Origin: Pseudomonas syringae CC1557
GTDB taxonomy: Bacteria; Pseudomonadota; Gammaproteobacteria; Pseudomonadales; Pseudomonadaceae
Direction of reading: 5' to 3'
Assembly (NCBI RefSeq): GCF_000452705.1
Contig: NZ_CP007014.1
Location: 1,240,001-1,304,000 of the forward strand
Length of the DNA stretch: 64,000 nt
Both the position numbers and the translations under genes were made by a program. Below the pieces are notes generated by a model. That model saw only the letters and a program-made list of their open reading frames with translations. It was not told the DNA's origin and ran no database searches. Shown here piece by piece: positions 10,760 to 19,780 of the stretch (position 1 is its first letter; each line of letters begins with the position of its first letter).

Positions 10760-10902
10760 AAGCTATGGACCGTCGCTGGTTTATTGCTTGGTGCCGAGGA
10801 GCTTAATGTTAATGAGAATGCTTGTCAAAACTGTTTTGGGTCCTATTCAGGAAGCGGCGATGAGTGGTCATCCAGAACACATGCTTTTCGACAAACATGA
10901 AA

Positions 10903-10923
10903 AAACCGGCACTGGGCCGGTTT
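10903..10923 (-). terminator. Terminator downstream of rnt
   Basis: AAACCGGC-ACTG(G)-GCCGGTTT lies directly after the rnt stop, with A/T tails. It is on the minus-strand side of the gene end. Confidence 0.7.
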
Positions 10924-10941
10924 GCTCATCACGCATCGGCA

Positions 10942-11616
10942 TCAATCGTCGAAGTCTTCCCAACCGCCCATCTCTTTCCAGCGGTTGACGATGCCGCAGA
11001 ACAGCTCGGCAGTCTTTTCCGTGTCGTAGCGGGCCGAGTGGGCTTCGCGGCCGTCGAAGTCGATGCCGGCAGCCTGGCAGGCTTTGGCCAGTACCGTCTG
11101 ACCGTAGGCAAGGCCGGCGAGGGTGGCGGTATCAAAGCTGGAGAACGGGTGAAACGGGTTGCGCTTCATGTCCATGCGGGCGACGGCGGCGTTGACGAAG
11201 CCGAGGTCGAAGCTGGCGTTATGGCCGACCAGCACGGCGCGTTTGCAGCCATTGGCCTTGAGGGCCTTGCGTACGCCACGGAAGATGTCGTTCAGCGCAG
11301 TTTCTTCACTGACCGCCATGCGCAGCGGGTGATCGAGCTTGATGCCGGTGAATTCCAGCGCTGCGGCTTCGATGTTGGCGCCTTCGAAGGGCTCGACCCG
11401 GAAGAAATAGGTGTGCTCGGGGAACACGAAGCCTTTTTCGTCCATGCCGATGGTCACCGCAGCGATTTCCAGCAGCGCGTCGGTGGCCGAGTTGAAGCCA
11501 CCGGTTTCTACGTCAACGACTACCGGCAGGTAGCCGCGAAAGCGCGCTGCCATCGGGTGACGTGAACCGCCACCGCCGTGGCCTTCCTGTTCGTCATCGA
11601 AATGATCTTCACTCAC
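10942..11616 (-). CDS. rnt: Ribonuclease T
   Basis: A 224-residue DEDD-family 3'-5' exoribonuclease that trims tRNA and other stable RNA 3' ends. The Exo I motif [10 protein letters not shown] is at about residues 33-42. Exo II is in [12 protein letters not shown], and the Exo III His is near [15 protein letters not shown]. The ATG lies inside the end of pyrC, with a 4-base overlap, so it is translationally coupled. The C-terminus is acidic (GGWEDFDD). Confidence 0.96.
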   Translation of the reverse strand: MSEDHFDDEQEGHGGGGSRHPMAARFRGYLPVVVDVETGGFNSATDALLEIAAVTIGMDEKGFVFPEHTYFFRVEPFEGANIEAAALEFTGIKLDHPLRMAVSEETALNDIFRGVRKALKANGCKRAVLVGHNASFDLGFVNAAVARMDMKRNPFHPFSSFDTATLAGLAYGQTVLAKACQAAGIDFDGREAHSARYDTEKTAELFCGIVNRWKEMGGWEDFDD

Positions 11617-12656
11617 GCGTGTTCCTCCAGACGCCAGCGCAGTTTTTCACCCGCGCGCAGCGGAATAACGGTCAACTCGCCAAACGGCAGGCTGGCAGGG
11701 GCGGTCCACTCGTCACGTACCAGCGTGATGGTGTCCTGATTGGCGGGCAGGCCGTAGAACGCTGGACCGTGAAGGCTGGCGAAGCCCTCCAGCCGATCCA
11801 GAGCGTTACGTTGCTCGAAAGCTTCTGCATACAGCTCGATGGCGGCGTAGGCGGTGTAGCAACCGGCGCAACCGCAGGCGTTTTCCTTGGCGTGCTGGGC
11901 ATGGGGTGCCGAGTCTGTGCCGAGGAAGAACTTGCCGCTGCCGCTGGTGGCCGCGTCGAGCAGAGAAGCCTGATGCGTATTGCGCTTGAGAATCGGCAGG
12001 CAATAGAAGTGCGGACGAATCCCGCCGACCAGCATGTGGTTGCGGTTATACAGCAGGTGATGTGCGGTGATGGTCGCCGCGACGTTGGCCGAGGCCTCAT
12101 TGACGAATTGCACCGCTTCGCCGGTGGTGATGTGTTCGAACACCACCTTGAGCGCCGGAAAGCGTTCGACGACGCGGCGCAGGTGTTCTTCGATGAACAC
12201 TTTTTCGCGATCAAAGACGTCGACTTCACCGCGCGTCACTTCACCGTGTACCAGCAGCAGCATGCCGACTTCGGCCATGGCTTCAAGCGCAGGGAATATC
12301 TTGTCGATGCTGGTGACACCGGAATCGGAGTTGGTCGTCGCGCCGGCCGGATACAGCTTGGCGGCGTGGACGAAGCCGGTTGCCTTGGCGGTGCGAATGT
12401 CTTCAGCCGTGGTCTGGTCGGTGAGATAAAGCACCATCAGCGGCTCGAAGCGGCTACCAGCCGGGCGTGCGGCCAGAATGCGCTGGCGATAGGCATCGGC
12501 TTGCACCGCGTTGCGAACAGGCGGCACGAGGTTGGGCATGATGATTGCGCGACCAAAGGTTCGCGCTACGTCGGCAACGGTATGCGGCAAAACAGCTCCA
12601 TCACGGAGGTGAATATGCCAGTCGTCGGGGCGCAGAAGGGTCAGGCGATCAGACAT
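11613..12656 (-). CDS. pyrC: Dihydroorotase, homodimeric type
   Basis: A 348-residue class II dihydroorotase that interconverts carbamoyl aspartate and dihydroorotate in pyrimidine synthesis. The metal-binding motif [10 protein letters not shown] is at about residues 11-20. The metal-bridging carboxylated Lys should lie in [14 protein letters not shown]. The ATG at 12656 was preferred because it begins the conserved [14 protein letters not shown]. Its stop overlaps the start of rnt. Confidence 0.96.
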   Translation of the reverse strand: MSDRLTLLRPDDWHIHLRDGAVLPHTVADVARTFGRAIIMPNLVPPVRNAVQADAYRQRILAARPAGSRFEPLMVLYLTDQTTAEDIRTAKATGFVHAAKLYPAGATTNSDSGVTSIDKIFPALEAMAEVGMLLLVHGEVTRGEVDVFDREKVFIEEHLRRVVERFPALKVVFEHITTGEAVQFVNEASANVAATITAHHLLYNRNHMLVGGIRPHFYCLPILKRNTHQASLLDAATSGSGKFFLGTDSAPHAQHAKENACGCAGCYTAYAAIELYAEAFEQRNALDRLEGFASLHGPAFYGLPANQDTITLVRDEWTAPASLPFGELTVIPLRAGEKLRWRLEEHA

Positions 12657-12804
12657 TGGGGATTCCAGGCGGGTCAAACTCGCTGGGAATGCTACCGGAA
12701 AAGACTCTGTCAGGCATCCGCTATCAAGTTTTGTATGAAGTTACCGATAGCTCCCCTGTAAGGAAGTAATTTCTGTTTCGCGTTCATTTTCAGTGGAGCC
12801 TCCC

Positions 12805-13710
12805 GTGCGCCAGCGATATCTAGCCCTGCTCAGCATGTTTGCCAGCCTTCCGGTGATGGCTATGAATTTCCAGACGCGTCTGGAGAGCATCGAGTGGAAA
12901 GTCGAAGGCGATCAATTCGAGTGCCGCCTGACTCAGCCGATCACCGATTTCGGTGCGGGCGAGTTCGTGCGTCGTGCGGGCGAGCAGGCGACGTTTCGCC
13001 TCAAGGCTGCTTACAACATGCTTGGCAATGGTTCTGCGACGCTGCTGGCCGCTGCGGCTCCGTGGCAGCCTGGGCGCGGTGACATCAACCTCGGATCGGT
13101 GCGCGTCAGCAATGGCGATATTCCGTTCAATACCTCTCAGGCCCAGGCCGGGCGGTTGATCAATGGCCTGATGGACGGGCGCAGTCCGCTCATCAGGCAC
13201 TACAACCGCGACGGAGGGCAGATGGAAATTCGCTTGCTGCCCGTCAAGTTCAGCAAGGCGTTCAGCGATTATCAGGCCTGCACCGCGAAGCTGTTGCCGA
13301 TGAATTTCGATCAGATCAAGCAGGCCGAAGTCGGCTTCCCGGGTGGAGGTATCGAACTGGATGCCGCCGCCAAGGCACGCCTGGACAATATGGTCGCCTA
13401 TTTGAAGGCTGACCCGACCGTCAACCGTATCGAACTGGATGGCCATTCGGACAACAGCGGCAATCGCCTGACCAACCGCGACCTGTCGCGTCGTCGTGCG
13501 CTGGCGGTCATGGATTATTTCAAGGCGCAGGGTATTCCCGAACAGCAGATCACCCTGCGTTTTCACGGCGAACGTTACCCGCTGGCGCCCAACACCAACA
13601 ACGCCAATCGTGCACGCAACCGCCGCGTGAACGTGCACTTGGAGCGTGTTGCTCCCGAAGAGCGTCCGGTACCGGTTGCCTCCTCGGCTAGCGCTGCGCA
13701 TACCTCGTAA
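12805..13710 (+). CDS. motY: OmpA-family flagellar stator-associated protein, MotY-like
   Basis: A 301-residue exported protein. A signal peptide (LALLSMFASLPVMA) precedes the mature chain, which starts near FQTRLESIEWK. The C-terminal OmpA-like peptidoglycan-binding domain (about residues 195-285) carries IELDGHSDNSGN and the NRRVNVHLER end. The start at GTG 12805 has GGAG seven bases upstream. The neighbourhood rnt-pyrC-motY-argG is that of P. aeruginosa MotY, a T-ring component needed for stator function. The identification as MotY is from context plus domain. Confidence 0.86.
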   Translation: MRQRYLALLSMFASLPVMAMNFQTRLESIEWKVEGDQFECRLTQPITDFGAGEFVRRAGEQATFRLKAAYNMLGNGSATLLAAAAPWQPGRGDINLGSVRVSNGDIPFNTSQAQAGRLINGLMDGRSPLIRHYNRDGGQMEIRLLPVKFSKAFSDYQACTAKLLPMNFDQIKQAEVGFPGGGIELDAAAKARLDNMVAYLKADPTVNRIELDGHSDNSGNRLTNRDLSRRRALAVMDYFKAQGIPEQQITLRFHGERYPLAPNTNNANRARNRRVNVHLERVAPEERPVPVASSASAAHTS

Positions 13711-13830
13711 ATCCTGTCTGTAATTACTGCTGAACGTCGCCTTGTCGTCACAAGCTGTCGCGCCCCTGTAAATTTGCTGGTTTGAACGGTAGAATCAGCG
13801 GTTTTCCGTACAACCTGGTGGAGTGATGGC

Positions 13831-15048
13831 ATGGCGGACGTAAACAAGGTAGTTCTCGCGTATTCCGGTGGCCTGGATACTTCGGTAATCCTCAAGTGGC
13901 TGCAAGATACGTACAACTGCGAAGTGGTGACCTTTACCGCTGACCTGGGTCAGGGTGAAGAAGTCGAACCGGCACGCGCCAAGGCTCAGGCCATGGGCGT
14001 CAAGGAAATCTACATCGACGACCTGCGCGAAGAGTTCGTGCGTGATTTCGTGTTCCCGATGTTCCGTGCCAACACTGTCTATGAAGGCGAGTACCTGCTG
14101 GGTACATCCATCGCTCGTCCGTTGATCGCCAAGCGTTTGATCGAAATCGCCAACGAGACCGGCGCTGACGCCATTTCCCACGGCGCAACCGGCAAAGGTA
14201 ACGATCAGGTCCGTTTCGAGCTGGGCGCCTACGCGCTGAAGCCGGGCGTCAAAGTGATCGCTCCGTGGCGCGAATGGGATCTGCTGTCGCGTGAAAAGCT
14301 GATGGACTACGCCGAGAAGCACAACATTCCGATCGAGCGTCACGGCAAGAAGAAATCGCCGTACTCCATGGATGCCAACCTGTTGCACATCTCGTATGAA
14401 GGCGGCGTGCTGGAAGACACCTGGACCGAGCACGAAGAAGAGATGTGGCGCTGGACCAAGTCCCCGGAGGACGCACCGAACGTTGCAACTTATCTTGAAC
14501 TGACCTACCGCAATGGCGATATCGTCGCGCTGGACGGCGTTGAGATGACTCCGGCCACCGTGTTGGCAACCCTGAACCGCATTGGCGGCGAAAACGGCAT
14601 TGGTCGTCTGGATATCGTGGAAAACCGCTATGTGGGCATGAAGTCCCGTGGCTGCTATGAAACGCCAGGCGGCACGATCATGCTGCGCGCACACCGTGCT
14701 ATCGAATCAATCACGCTGGACCGCGAAGTCGCTCACCTCAAGGATGAGCTGATGGTGAAGTACGCCAGCCTGATCTATACCGGTTACTGGTGGAGCCCTG
14801 AGCGTCTGATGCTGCAACAGATGATCGATGCGTCCCAGGCTCATGTGAATGGCGTGGTGCGTCTCAAACTCTATAAGGGCAATGTGATCGTCACAGGCCG
14901 CAAGTCCGACGATTCGTTGTTTGATGCCAACATCGCAACATTCGAAGATGACGCAGGTGCTTACGATCAGGCCGACGCAGCAGGCTTTATCAAGCTTAAT
15001 GCATTGCGTATGCGGATCGCTGCAAACAAGGGCCGCAAACTGTTCTGA
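13831..15048 (+). CDS. argG: Argininosuccinate synthase
   Basis: A 405-residue enzyme that joins citrulline and aspartate using ATP to form argininosuccinate. The PP-loop [10 protein letters not shown] is at about residues 10-19, with [16 protein letters not shown] further on. The start at ATG 13831 follows GGTGGAGTG. It completes the arginine pathway step downstream of argF found at 5.3 kb in the same window. Confidence 0.98.
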   Translation: MADVNKVVLAYSGGLDTSVILKWLQDTYNCEVVTFTADLGQGEEVEPARAKAQAMGVKEIYIDDLREEFVRDFVFPMFRANTVYEGEYLLGTSIARPLIAKRLIEIANETGADAISHGATGKGNDQVRFELGAYALKPGVKVIAPWREWDLLSREKLMDYAEKHNIPIERHGKKKSPYSMDANLLHISYEGGVLEDTWTEHEEEMWRWTKSPEDAPNVATYLELTYRNGDIVALDGVEMTPATVLATLNRIGGENGIGRLDIVENRYVGMKSRGCYETPGGTIMLRAHRAIESITLDREVAHLKDELMVKYASLIYTGYWWSPERLMLQQMIDASQAHVNGVVRLKLYKGNVIVTGRKSDDSLFDANIATFEDDAGAYDQADAAGFIKLNALRMRIAANKGRKLF

Positions 15049-15386
15049 TTGCGCGTCCCGTTCTGCCAGGTGCAGCCCCTTGCAGGGCTGCACCTGGATA
15101 ATGATAGTTGTTCCTGTGCAAGCAATAGCCTGGCGGGTATTAATGAACGTAGCATTGCAACGATGCCACGTTGAATACGGTAAGGTGCCCAGTGGTTTCT
15201 TACAGCACGCCGCAGTGTTCTATAAAGTCCCTTGTACTTTCTTACAGGTGATGTCGCATTAGCGGTTTTAAAGGTAGTCCTCTGCAGAGCTTTTTTCCAA
15301 AGGCTGTTCGCACCTGACGGCCTTTTGGTTTATGAGTGGCTATACCTTCCTGTTGAAACGTCTGATGCATCAGTTCGTGCCGAACG
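15049..15386. other. Intergenic region after argG
   Basis: A 338-base stretch. It starts with a long hairpin after argG and then becomes AT-richer toward the next gene. No convincing gene was seen: short open frames here have no coding features. It marks the left boundary of the accessory stretch to 17.8 kb. Confidence 0.5.
15066..15097 (+). terminator. Long hairpin downstream of argG
   Basis: CCAGGTGCAGCCC pairs perfectly with GGGCTGCACCTGG (13 bp) around a 6-base loop. No T tract follows, so termination efficiency is uncertain; it may stabilise the mRNA end. Confidence 0.55.
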
Positions 15387-15914
15387 TCATGGCGTATCGC
15401 TGTCGCGGCGTTGCCGGAATTCGATTCGGTACGCCTTGCCGATGTCCCACACCTGCCTGAGGGTAAGGTCCAGCACCTGCGCAATCTCCGATGCGGTGTA
15501 GCCAAGGCTCGAGTAGTGCAGGGCGTGGCCCGCAACCACGTCATCGACATCCCCCGGATCATGTCGGGCCTCCCTTCTCAGGGCTCGAACAGGCTGACTA
15601 AAGCTGATTTTCACGCCATTCTCGGTGGCCAGTTGCCGGATATCCTTCCTGTTCATCCTTAATGAATACTGCAAAGCGGTAAAGCCGGCGCCCTTGGCTG
15701 CCAGGCGCTTCAACAGTTCCACTTTGGCCGCTTGCTCGAGGCTGATATCGGCGTCCGCAGACAGATCGGTTGATGAAGTGGCTGATGAGCCTGCTGTTTC
15801 GCCATCCGCGATGACTGCGATAACACCACCTTTGTCAACAAACGTGTTCACTGCCTTGATCAGGTCAAGGGCAGTGGACTCACTTGCGGGCGAACGAGAG
15901 TGTTTGTTGTTCAT
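15387..15914 (-). CDS. Hypothetical protein with two helix-turn-helix-like segments
   Basis: A 175-residue soluble protein of unknown family. The N-terminal third is low-complexity and acidic (Ala, Ser, Asp). Two segments look like DNA-binding helices: about residues 83-113 (GFTALQYSLRMNRKDIRQL) and about residues 138-168 (SLGYTASEIAQVLDLTLRQV). The ATG at 15914 has AAGGGA seven bases upstream, and the frame extends only weakly further 5'. The arrangement suggests a small DNA-binding or regulatory protein. No neighbour is co-transcribed. Function unknown. Confidence 0.55.
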   Translation of the reverse strand: MNNKHSRSPASESTALDLIKAVNTFVDKGGVIAVIADGETAGSSATSSTDLSADADISLEQAAKVELLKRLAAKGAGFTALQYSLRMNRKDIRQLATENGVKISFSQPVRALRREARHDPGDVDDVVAGHALHYSSLGYTASEIAQVLDLTLRQVWDIGKAYRIEFRQRRDSDTP

Positions 15915-16959
15915 GATATATCCCTTTTTGAACATGGTTATACACATGACCCATTCAAAGAATTTGTCACGCGTCCAGGTGCGCTTCAAAAGCGTGCGTG
16001 ATAGGCCATGTGCGTATCGTCGAAATCCGTCCGACGCTTGTGGTGTGCATGAACGGTGCATGAGCACTGTTTGTTTGGAGTATTCACAGGGTGGCATTCA
16101 TTTAATGGCGTCCCCAGTGGTTTGATATTAAAAAAGTAACGACTGGTAATAAGATTTGCAAGTGAAAAGTGGGAGGCTACATAAATCGATCAGGGCTTTC
16201 TTGGGGTGTCTTACAGGTTTTAGTTTGACGTCTGTGACCTGTGTAGTCTTTTTCCTATTTGATGAGTCAGGTATGGAACTGAAATAAATTATGGTATTAG
16301 CTTCTTGTCGAATCAGCCATAAATTATCTTAAGTAGTGTAGGGTGATGCCATCGTCTCTGTAAGAATTCGTGAATGTACGCATTTCAGGGCGTAATCGGT
16401 GCGGAGAGTCAGCGTGCCGCTTGGGGCTATCGTGGTATGAGGTGGTTATAGGGATAAAGCTTTGCCGTAGGATTTATCGGGCGGACCTGTAGGAAACGTC
16501 CTTATATAACTATTTGTACGGAATTTAACGGTAAATGTGTAATTTTTCATAACCGTTTACGTATTAAGGGTGCCACTGATCAGCGATGGGTTACAAGGCG
16601 CAGGCGGGTCGATGCTGAATGCATCGGAAGGCCTGCATGATTTGATATATAAAAGCTTCATTTGCAGGTAACGGCTCGCCAGCGTTCTATATTTATTTAG
16701 AGGTGTTTGGGCGAGCAGCATTTGCGGAGTGGCGACAGGCTTAAGCAGTCCAATATCGCTGGCTATAGGCCACTTAAATCTTGCGGTCGGCCGCCTGTGC
16801 AGCAAGCGTTCAGAGAGAATTTAACAGTGGTGGCGTGATCAGGCTGAACATGAGTGATCACTCTGATCATGTCACATCCAATTATCTACTGGTGTCGCGA
16901 CGCCTTATGTCATCGACCCTAGCAGCAACAATTCATCGGATTCCGAAAAGGAAGGCTCT
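15915..16959. other. AT-rich region without a firm gene
   Basis: About 1 kb with lower GC than its surroundings. It contains no gene I can support. A possible 37-codon ORF at 16850-16963 ends in an ATGA overlap with the small ORF at 16960. A palindrome AGTGATCACT lies at 16853-16862. This may be the regulatory region of the downstream response regulator, or a remnant of transferred DNA. Confidence 0.5.
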
Positions 16960-17140
16960 ATGAAAATTAATAAAAAGTATGCGTTCGTGCCGAGTTTTGT
17001 AGGAAGTTTCTGCCGTAATTGTAGGAATGGTCTTTGGCTGTCAGTCCTCAGGGGTGAGCGCCATGCAAAGCAGTAAACGACTAAGTTATTGTGCTGGCTC
17101 TGAAAATTCGAATAGCGAAAAATGGACTGCCCATGAATAA
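16960..17140 (+). pseudogene. Possible small lipoprotein gene interrupted by a frameshift
   Basis: An ATG at 16960 with a strong AGGAAGG upstream begins MKINKKYAFVPSFVGS in one frame, which stops at 17076. From about 17009 the next frame reads SAVIVGMVFGCQSSGVS and ends in AHE at 17140. Removing one T near 17007-17009 would join them into a 58-residue chain with a signal peptide and lipobox (VFGC). The end of the second frame overlaps the start of the response regulator at 17133. That overlap fits translational coupling of an intact ancestor. Whether the shift is real or a sequencing error cannot be told. Confidence 0.4.
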
Positions 17141-17759
17141 AGTGCTGATCGTGGATGATCATCCCGTCATTCGCCTTGCTGTGCGCATGCTGATGGAGCG
17201 TCATGGCTATGAGGTCATTGCGGAGACTGACAACGGTGTGGATGCGTTGCAGCTTGCACGTGAGCACCTGCCCGATATCGTCATTCTCGACATCGGTATT
17301 CCCAAACTCGACGGACTCGAAGTCATTGCCCGGTTGTCGGCCATGACATTGCCATTCAAGGTTCTGATCCTGACGTCCCAGGCGCCAGGTCACTTCTCGA
17401 TGCGCTGCATGCAGGCGGGTGCTGCCGGTTATGTCTGCAAGCAGCAGGACTTGACCGAATTGCTCAGTGCCATCAAGGCGGTACTGTCGGGTTACAGCTA
17501 TTTCCCCAATCAGGCTTTGCATACCGTGCGGTCGAGCATGGGAAATGCGAGCGAATCAGACATGGTCGATCGTCTGTCCGGTCGGGAGATGATGGTTCTG
17601 CAACAGCTGGCCCGAGGGAAAACCAACAAGGAAATCGCTGACGGGATGTTTTTGAGCAATAAAACCGTGAGCACTTACAAAACGCGCCTGCTGCTCAAGC
17701 TGAATGCTCATTCTCTGGTCGATCTGATTGAATTGGCACAGCGCAACGGGCTGGTCTGA
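17133..17759 (+). CDS. LuxR-family response regulator, BvgA/EvgA/RocA-like
   Basis: A 208-residue response regulator. The receiver domain occupies about residues 1-118: acidic pocket VDDH at 6-9, phospho-acceptor Asp near residue 53 in VILDIGIP, a Thr/Ser in LILTSQ, and Lys in CKQQD. The C-terminal LuxR/GerE helix-turn-helix (about residues 143-205) contains LSGREMMVLQQLARGKTNKEIAD. No histidine kinase is adjacent, so the partner is encoded elsewhere. The start codon overlaps the end of a small upstream frame. Targets are unknown. Confidence 0.9.
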   Translation: MNKVLIVDDHPVIRLAVRMLMERHGYEVIAETDNGVDALQLAREHLPDIVILDIGIPKLDGLEVIARLSAMTLPFKVLILTSQAPGHFSMRCMQAGAAGYVCKQQDLTELLSAIKAVLSGYSYFPNQALHTVRSSMGNASESDMVDRLSGREMMVLQQLARGKTNKEIADGMFLSNKTVSTYKTRLLLKLNAHSLVDLIELAQRNGLV

Positions 17760-17850
17760 AGCTGGATAGTCAGTGAGTCCCGCCTTGGGTCAACGGTCGT
17801 GGCCTCGATTTCCACGGTGTCGAGGCCTCTTTCTGGAGGCTTCGAACTGT

Positions 17851-18033
17851 CTAGAGATCAAAGTCGTAGTCAGCCAGCTGTTTTTGCAGTCGCCGTTCTT
17901 CCAGAAGGTTGTCGATGGTGCGCCGTTTGCTCAGATTGGTCTTCGCTGGCTCGACGATTACCTGTTCGCTTTCGTCTGCATCGGCGGCGACCAGTTCATC
18001 ATCAACATCCAGTTGCTCTTTGCCAGTACTCAT
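17851..18033 (-). CDS. PA3496-type small acidic protein
   Basis: A 60-residue acidic protein with a conserved C-terminal stretch (KRRTIDNLLEERRLQKQL). It belongs to the Pseudomonas PA3496 family, described as a putative envelope integrity protein on limited evidence. Start ATG at 18033 with GGAG 9 bases upstream. It lies beside nth, as its PAO1 counterpart does. No signal peptide or membrane segment was seen, so the name should be taken with caution. Confidence 0.75.
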   Translation of the reverse strand: MSTGKEQLDVDDELVAADADESEQVIVEPAKTNLSKRRTIDNLLEERRLQKQLADYDFDL

Positions 18034-18140
18034 GAAGTTGACTCCAAGGCTTGGTTTCTCTCTGGCGCACCTTATATCGACAATCCACGAACGGGTAAAA
18101 AAGATTTTTTCAATCGATCCATAGGCAATTCCCGATCAGC

Positions 18141-18779
18141 TCAATCGTCGGAGGTTTTCTCCTTGTAATCGCACAAGTCCTCAATACGGCAGCTGCCGCA
18201 ACGCGGTTTGCGCGCCTGGCAGACATAGCGCCCATGCAGGATCAACCAGTGGTGCGCATCGAGAAGGTAGTTTTTAGGCACAAACTTCATCAACTGCTTC
18301 TCGACCTCCACCACGTTTTTCCCGGGTGCGATGCCGGTGCGATTGCTGACGCGAAAGATGTGCGTATCAACGGCCATCGCAATCTGCCGGAAAGCGGTAT
18401 TGAGCACCACATTGGCGGTCTTGCGTCCCACGCCCGGCAGCGCTTCGAGCGCTTCCCGGGTTTGCGGTACTTCGCCATTGTGCAAGTCCACCAGCATGCG
18501 GCAGGTTTCGATCACATTTTTGGCCTTGCTGTTGTACAGGCCGATGGTCTTTATGTATTCCGACAAACCTTCGACGCCAAGGTCATGGATAGCCTGTGGC
18601 GTATTGGCGACCGGGTAGAGTCTGGCCGTTGCCTTGTTGACGCTGACGTCGGTTGCCTGAGCAGAAAGGATCACCGCAATCAGCAACTCGAAGGGGGTCG
18701 TGTAGGCCAGTTCGGTCTTGGGGTCCGGATTGTCCTCGTGCAGCCTGCGAAAGATTTCCTGACGTTTTGCGGCATTCAT
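18141..18779 (-). CDS. nth: Endonuclease III
   Basis: A 212-residue DNA glycosylase/AP lyase that removes oxidised pyrimidines. The helix-hairpin-helix [14 protein letters not shown] (about residues 113-126) contains the catalytic Lys, and the catalytic Asp is in [11 protein letters not shown]. The C-terminal four-Cys loop C...C..C.....C for a [4Fe-4S] cluster is intact. Its start overlaps the end of rsxB by 4 bases, so it is co-translated with it. Confidence 0.97.
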   Translation of the reverse strand: MNAAKRQEIFRRLHEDNPDPKTELAYTTPFELLIAVILSAQATDVSVNKATARLYPVANTPQAIHDLGVEGLSEYIKTIGLYNSKAKNVIETCRMLVDLHNGEVPQTREALEALPGVGRKTANVVLNTAFRQIAMAVDTHIFRVSNRTGIAPGKNVVEVEKQLMKFVPKNYLLDAHHWLILHGRYVCQARKPRCGSCRIEDLCDYKEKTSDD

Positions 18780-19651
18780 GAACAGAACGTTTCCTGAGTA
18801 TCGGTCGTGGAAGAAGCTGTCAGCAGCGTATCGAGCGCCTGCTCGGCTGCTTCGTACTCGCGTTGTAATTCCACAAGCCTGGCAGCCTGCTCCGCAACAG
18901 GAGGGTGGCCGAACGCCTTGAGCGACTTGTTCAACTGCGCACGGCTCATGGCCAATGCGATCCTGGCTTTTTTCAGGGCTTCATCTGGTGTCGCAGCGTT
19001 GTTGGCCTGAACATGTTTTACGACAGAGCCAGGGGCGGCGTTACGGATGGATTCGGTTTTTTTGCTGCGAGCCAGGCGCTCTGTCAGGCGCGCCTGCTGT
19101 TCGCGATGCAGGCGTGCGTTACGCGACTCGAAACGCAGACGGGCATGGATGCGTTTTTTCAGGCGTGCCTGTTGCAGCTCCGTGGTTGGCGCCAGACCAC
19201 CCACTATCGGTGTAACAGTCGCCCAGGGTAGCGGATGCATTTCAATGCAATCGACCGGGCAGGGCGCAACGCAGAGATCGCAGCCTGTGCATTCATCGAT
19301 GATCACGGTATGCATCAGCTTGGATGCGCCGACAATCGCGTCTACCGGGCAGGCCTGGATGCATTTGGTACAGCCGATGCATTCCGCTTCACGGATAAAG
19401 GCGACCTGGGCGGGGGCCGAGCCGCGTTCGGTATCCAGCGGCAGGGTCGGTACAGACAGCAGACCGGCCAGTTGAGCAATGGTTTCGTCACCGCCCGGCG
19501 GGCATTTATTGATGGCTTCGCCGCCCGCAATACCTTCGGCGTATGGCTGGCAGCCGGAATGACCGCATTTGCCGCACTGAGTTTGCGGCAGAAGCGCGTC
19601 GATGCGCTGGACCAGTTCCACGCTGGGGAGTAAACGAATCAAGTCAGTCAT
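18776..19651 (-). CDS. rsxB: RsxB/RnfB-like iron-sulfur protein, orphan
   Basis: A 291-residue protein with the RnfB-type [4Fe-4S] motif (CGKCGHSGC, about residues 26-34, and a distal Cys) and then two ferredoxin-like 4Fe-4S motifs ([14 protein letters not shown] and [14 protein letters not shown]). The C-terminal third is Ala/Gln/Lys-rich helix. It lacks the N-terminal membrane segment of typical RnfB, and no rnfA, C, D, G or E gene is adjacent. It lies directly between metG and nth. Its role could be a soluble remnant of an Rnf/Rsx complex or an electron donor for repair enzymes such as Nth; neither is proven. Confidence 0.85.
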   Translation of the reverse strand: MTDLIRLLPSVELVQRIDALLPQTQCGKCGHSGCQPYAEGIAGGEAINKCPPGGDETIAQLAGLLSVPTLPLDTERGSAPAQVAFIREAECIGCTKCIQACPVDAIVGASKLMHTVIIDECTGCDLCVAPCPVDCIEMHPLPWATVTPIVGGLAPTTELQQARLKKRIHARLRFESRNARLHREQQARLTERLARSKKTESIRNAAPGSVVKHVQANNAATPDEALKKARIALAMSRAQLNKSLKAFGHPPVAEQAARLVELQREYEAAEQALDTLLTASSTTDTQETFCS

Positions 19652-19733
19652 GATCTTTTTGGGGGTGAACGGCCTGTTCAGGATCTTTGGCGACCCATGT
19701 TACCGGCCGCCGGTGAGTCTTGCGAATACACGA

Positions 19734-19772
19734 AGGCCCGGTATCCGCTGCCATTTAGCGGATACCGGGCCT
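19734..19772 (-). terminator. Strong hairpin downstream of metG
   Basis: A 16-bp perfect inverted repeat (AGGCCCGGTATCCGCT with AGCGGATACCGGGCCT) around a 7-base loop lies right after the metG stop. It has no clear T run, but the stem is very stable. Confidence 0.7.
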
Positions 19773-19780
19773 CGCGGGTG

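Noticed and set aside
16557-16805. 82-codon minus-strand frame in the AT-rich gap
   Set aside because: No ribosome site or domain pattern, and composition is typical of the non-coding surroundings.
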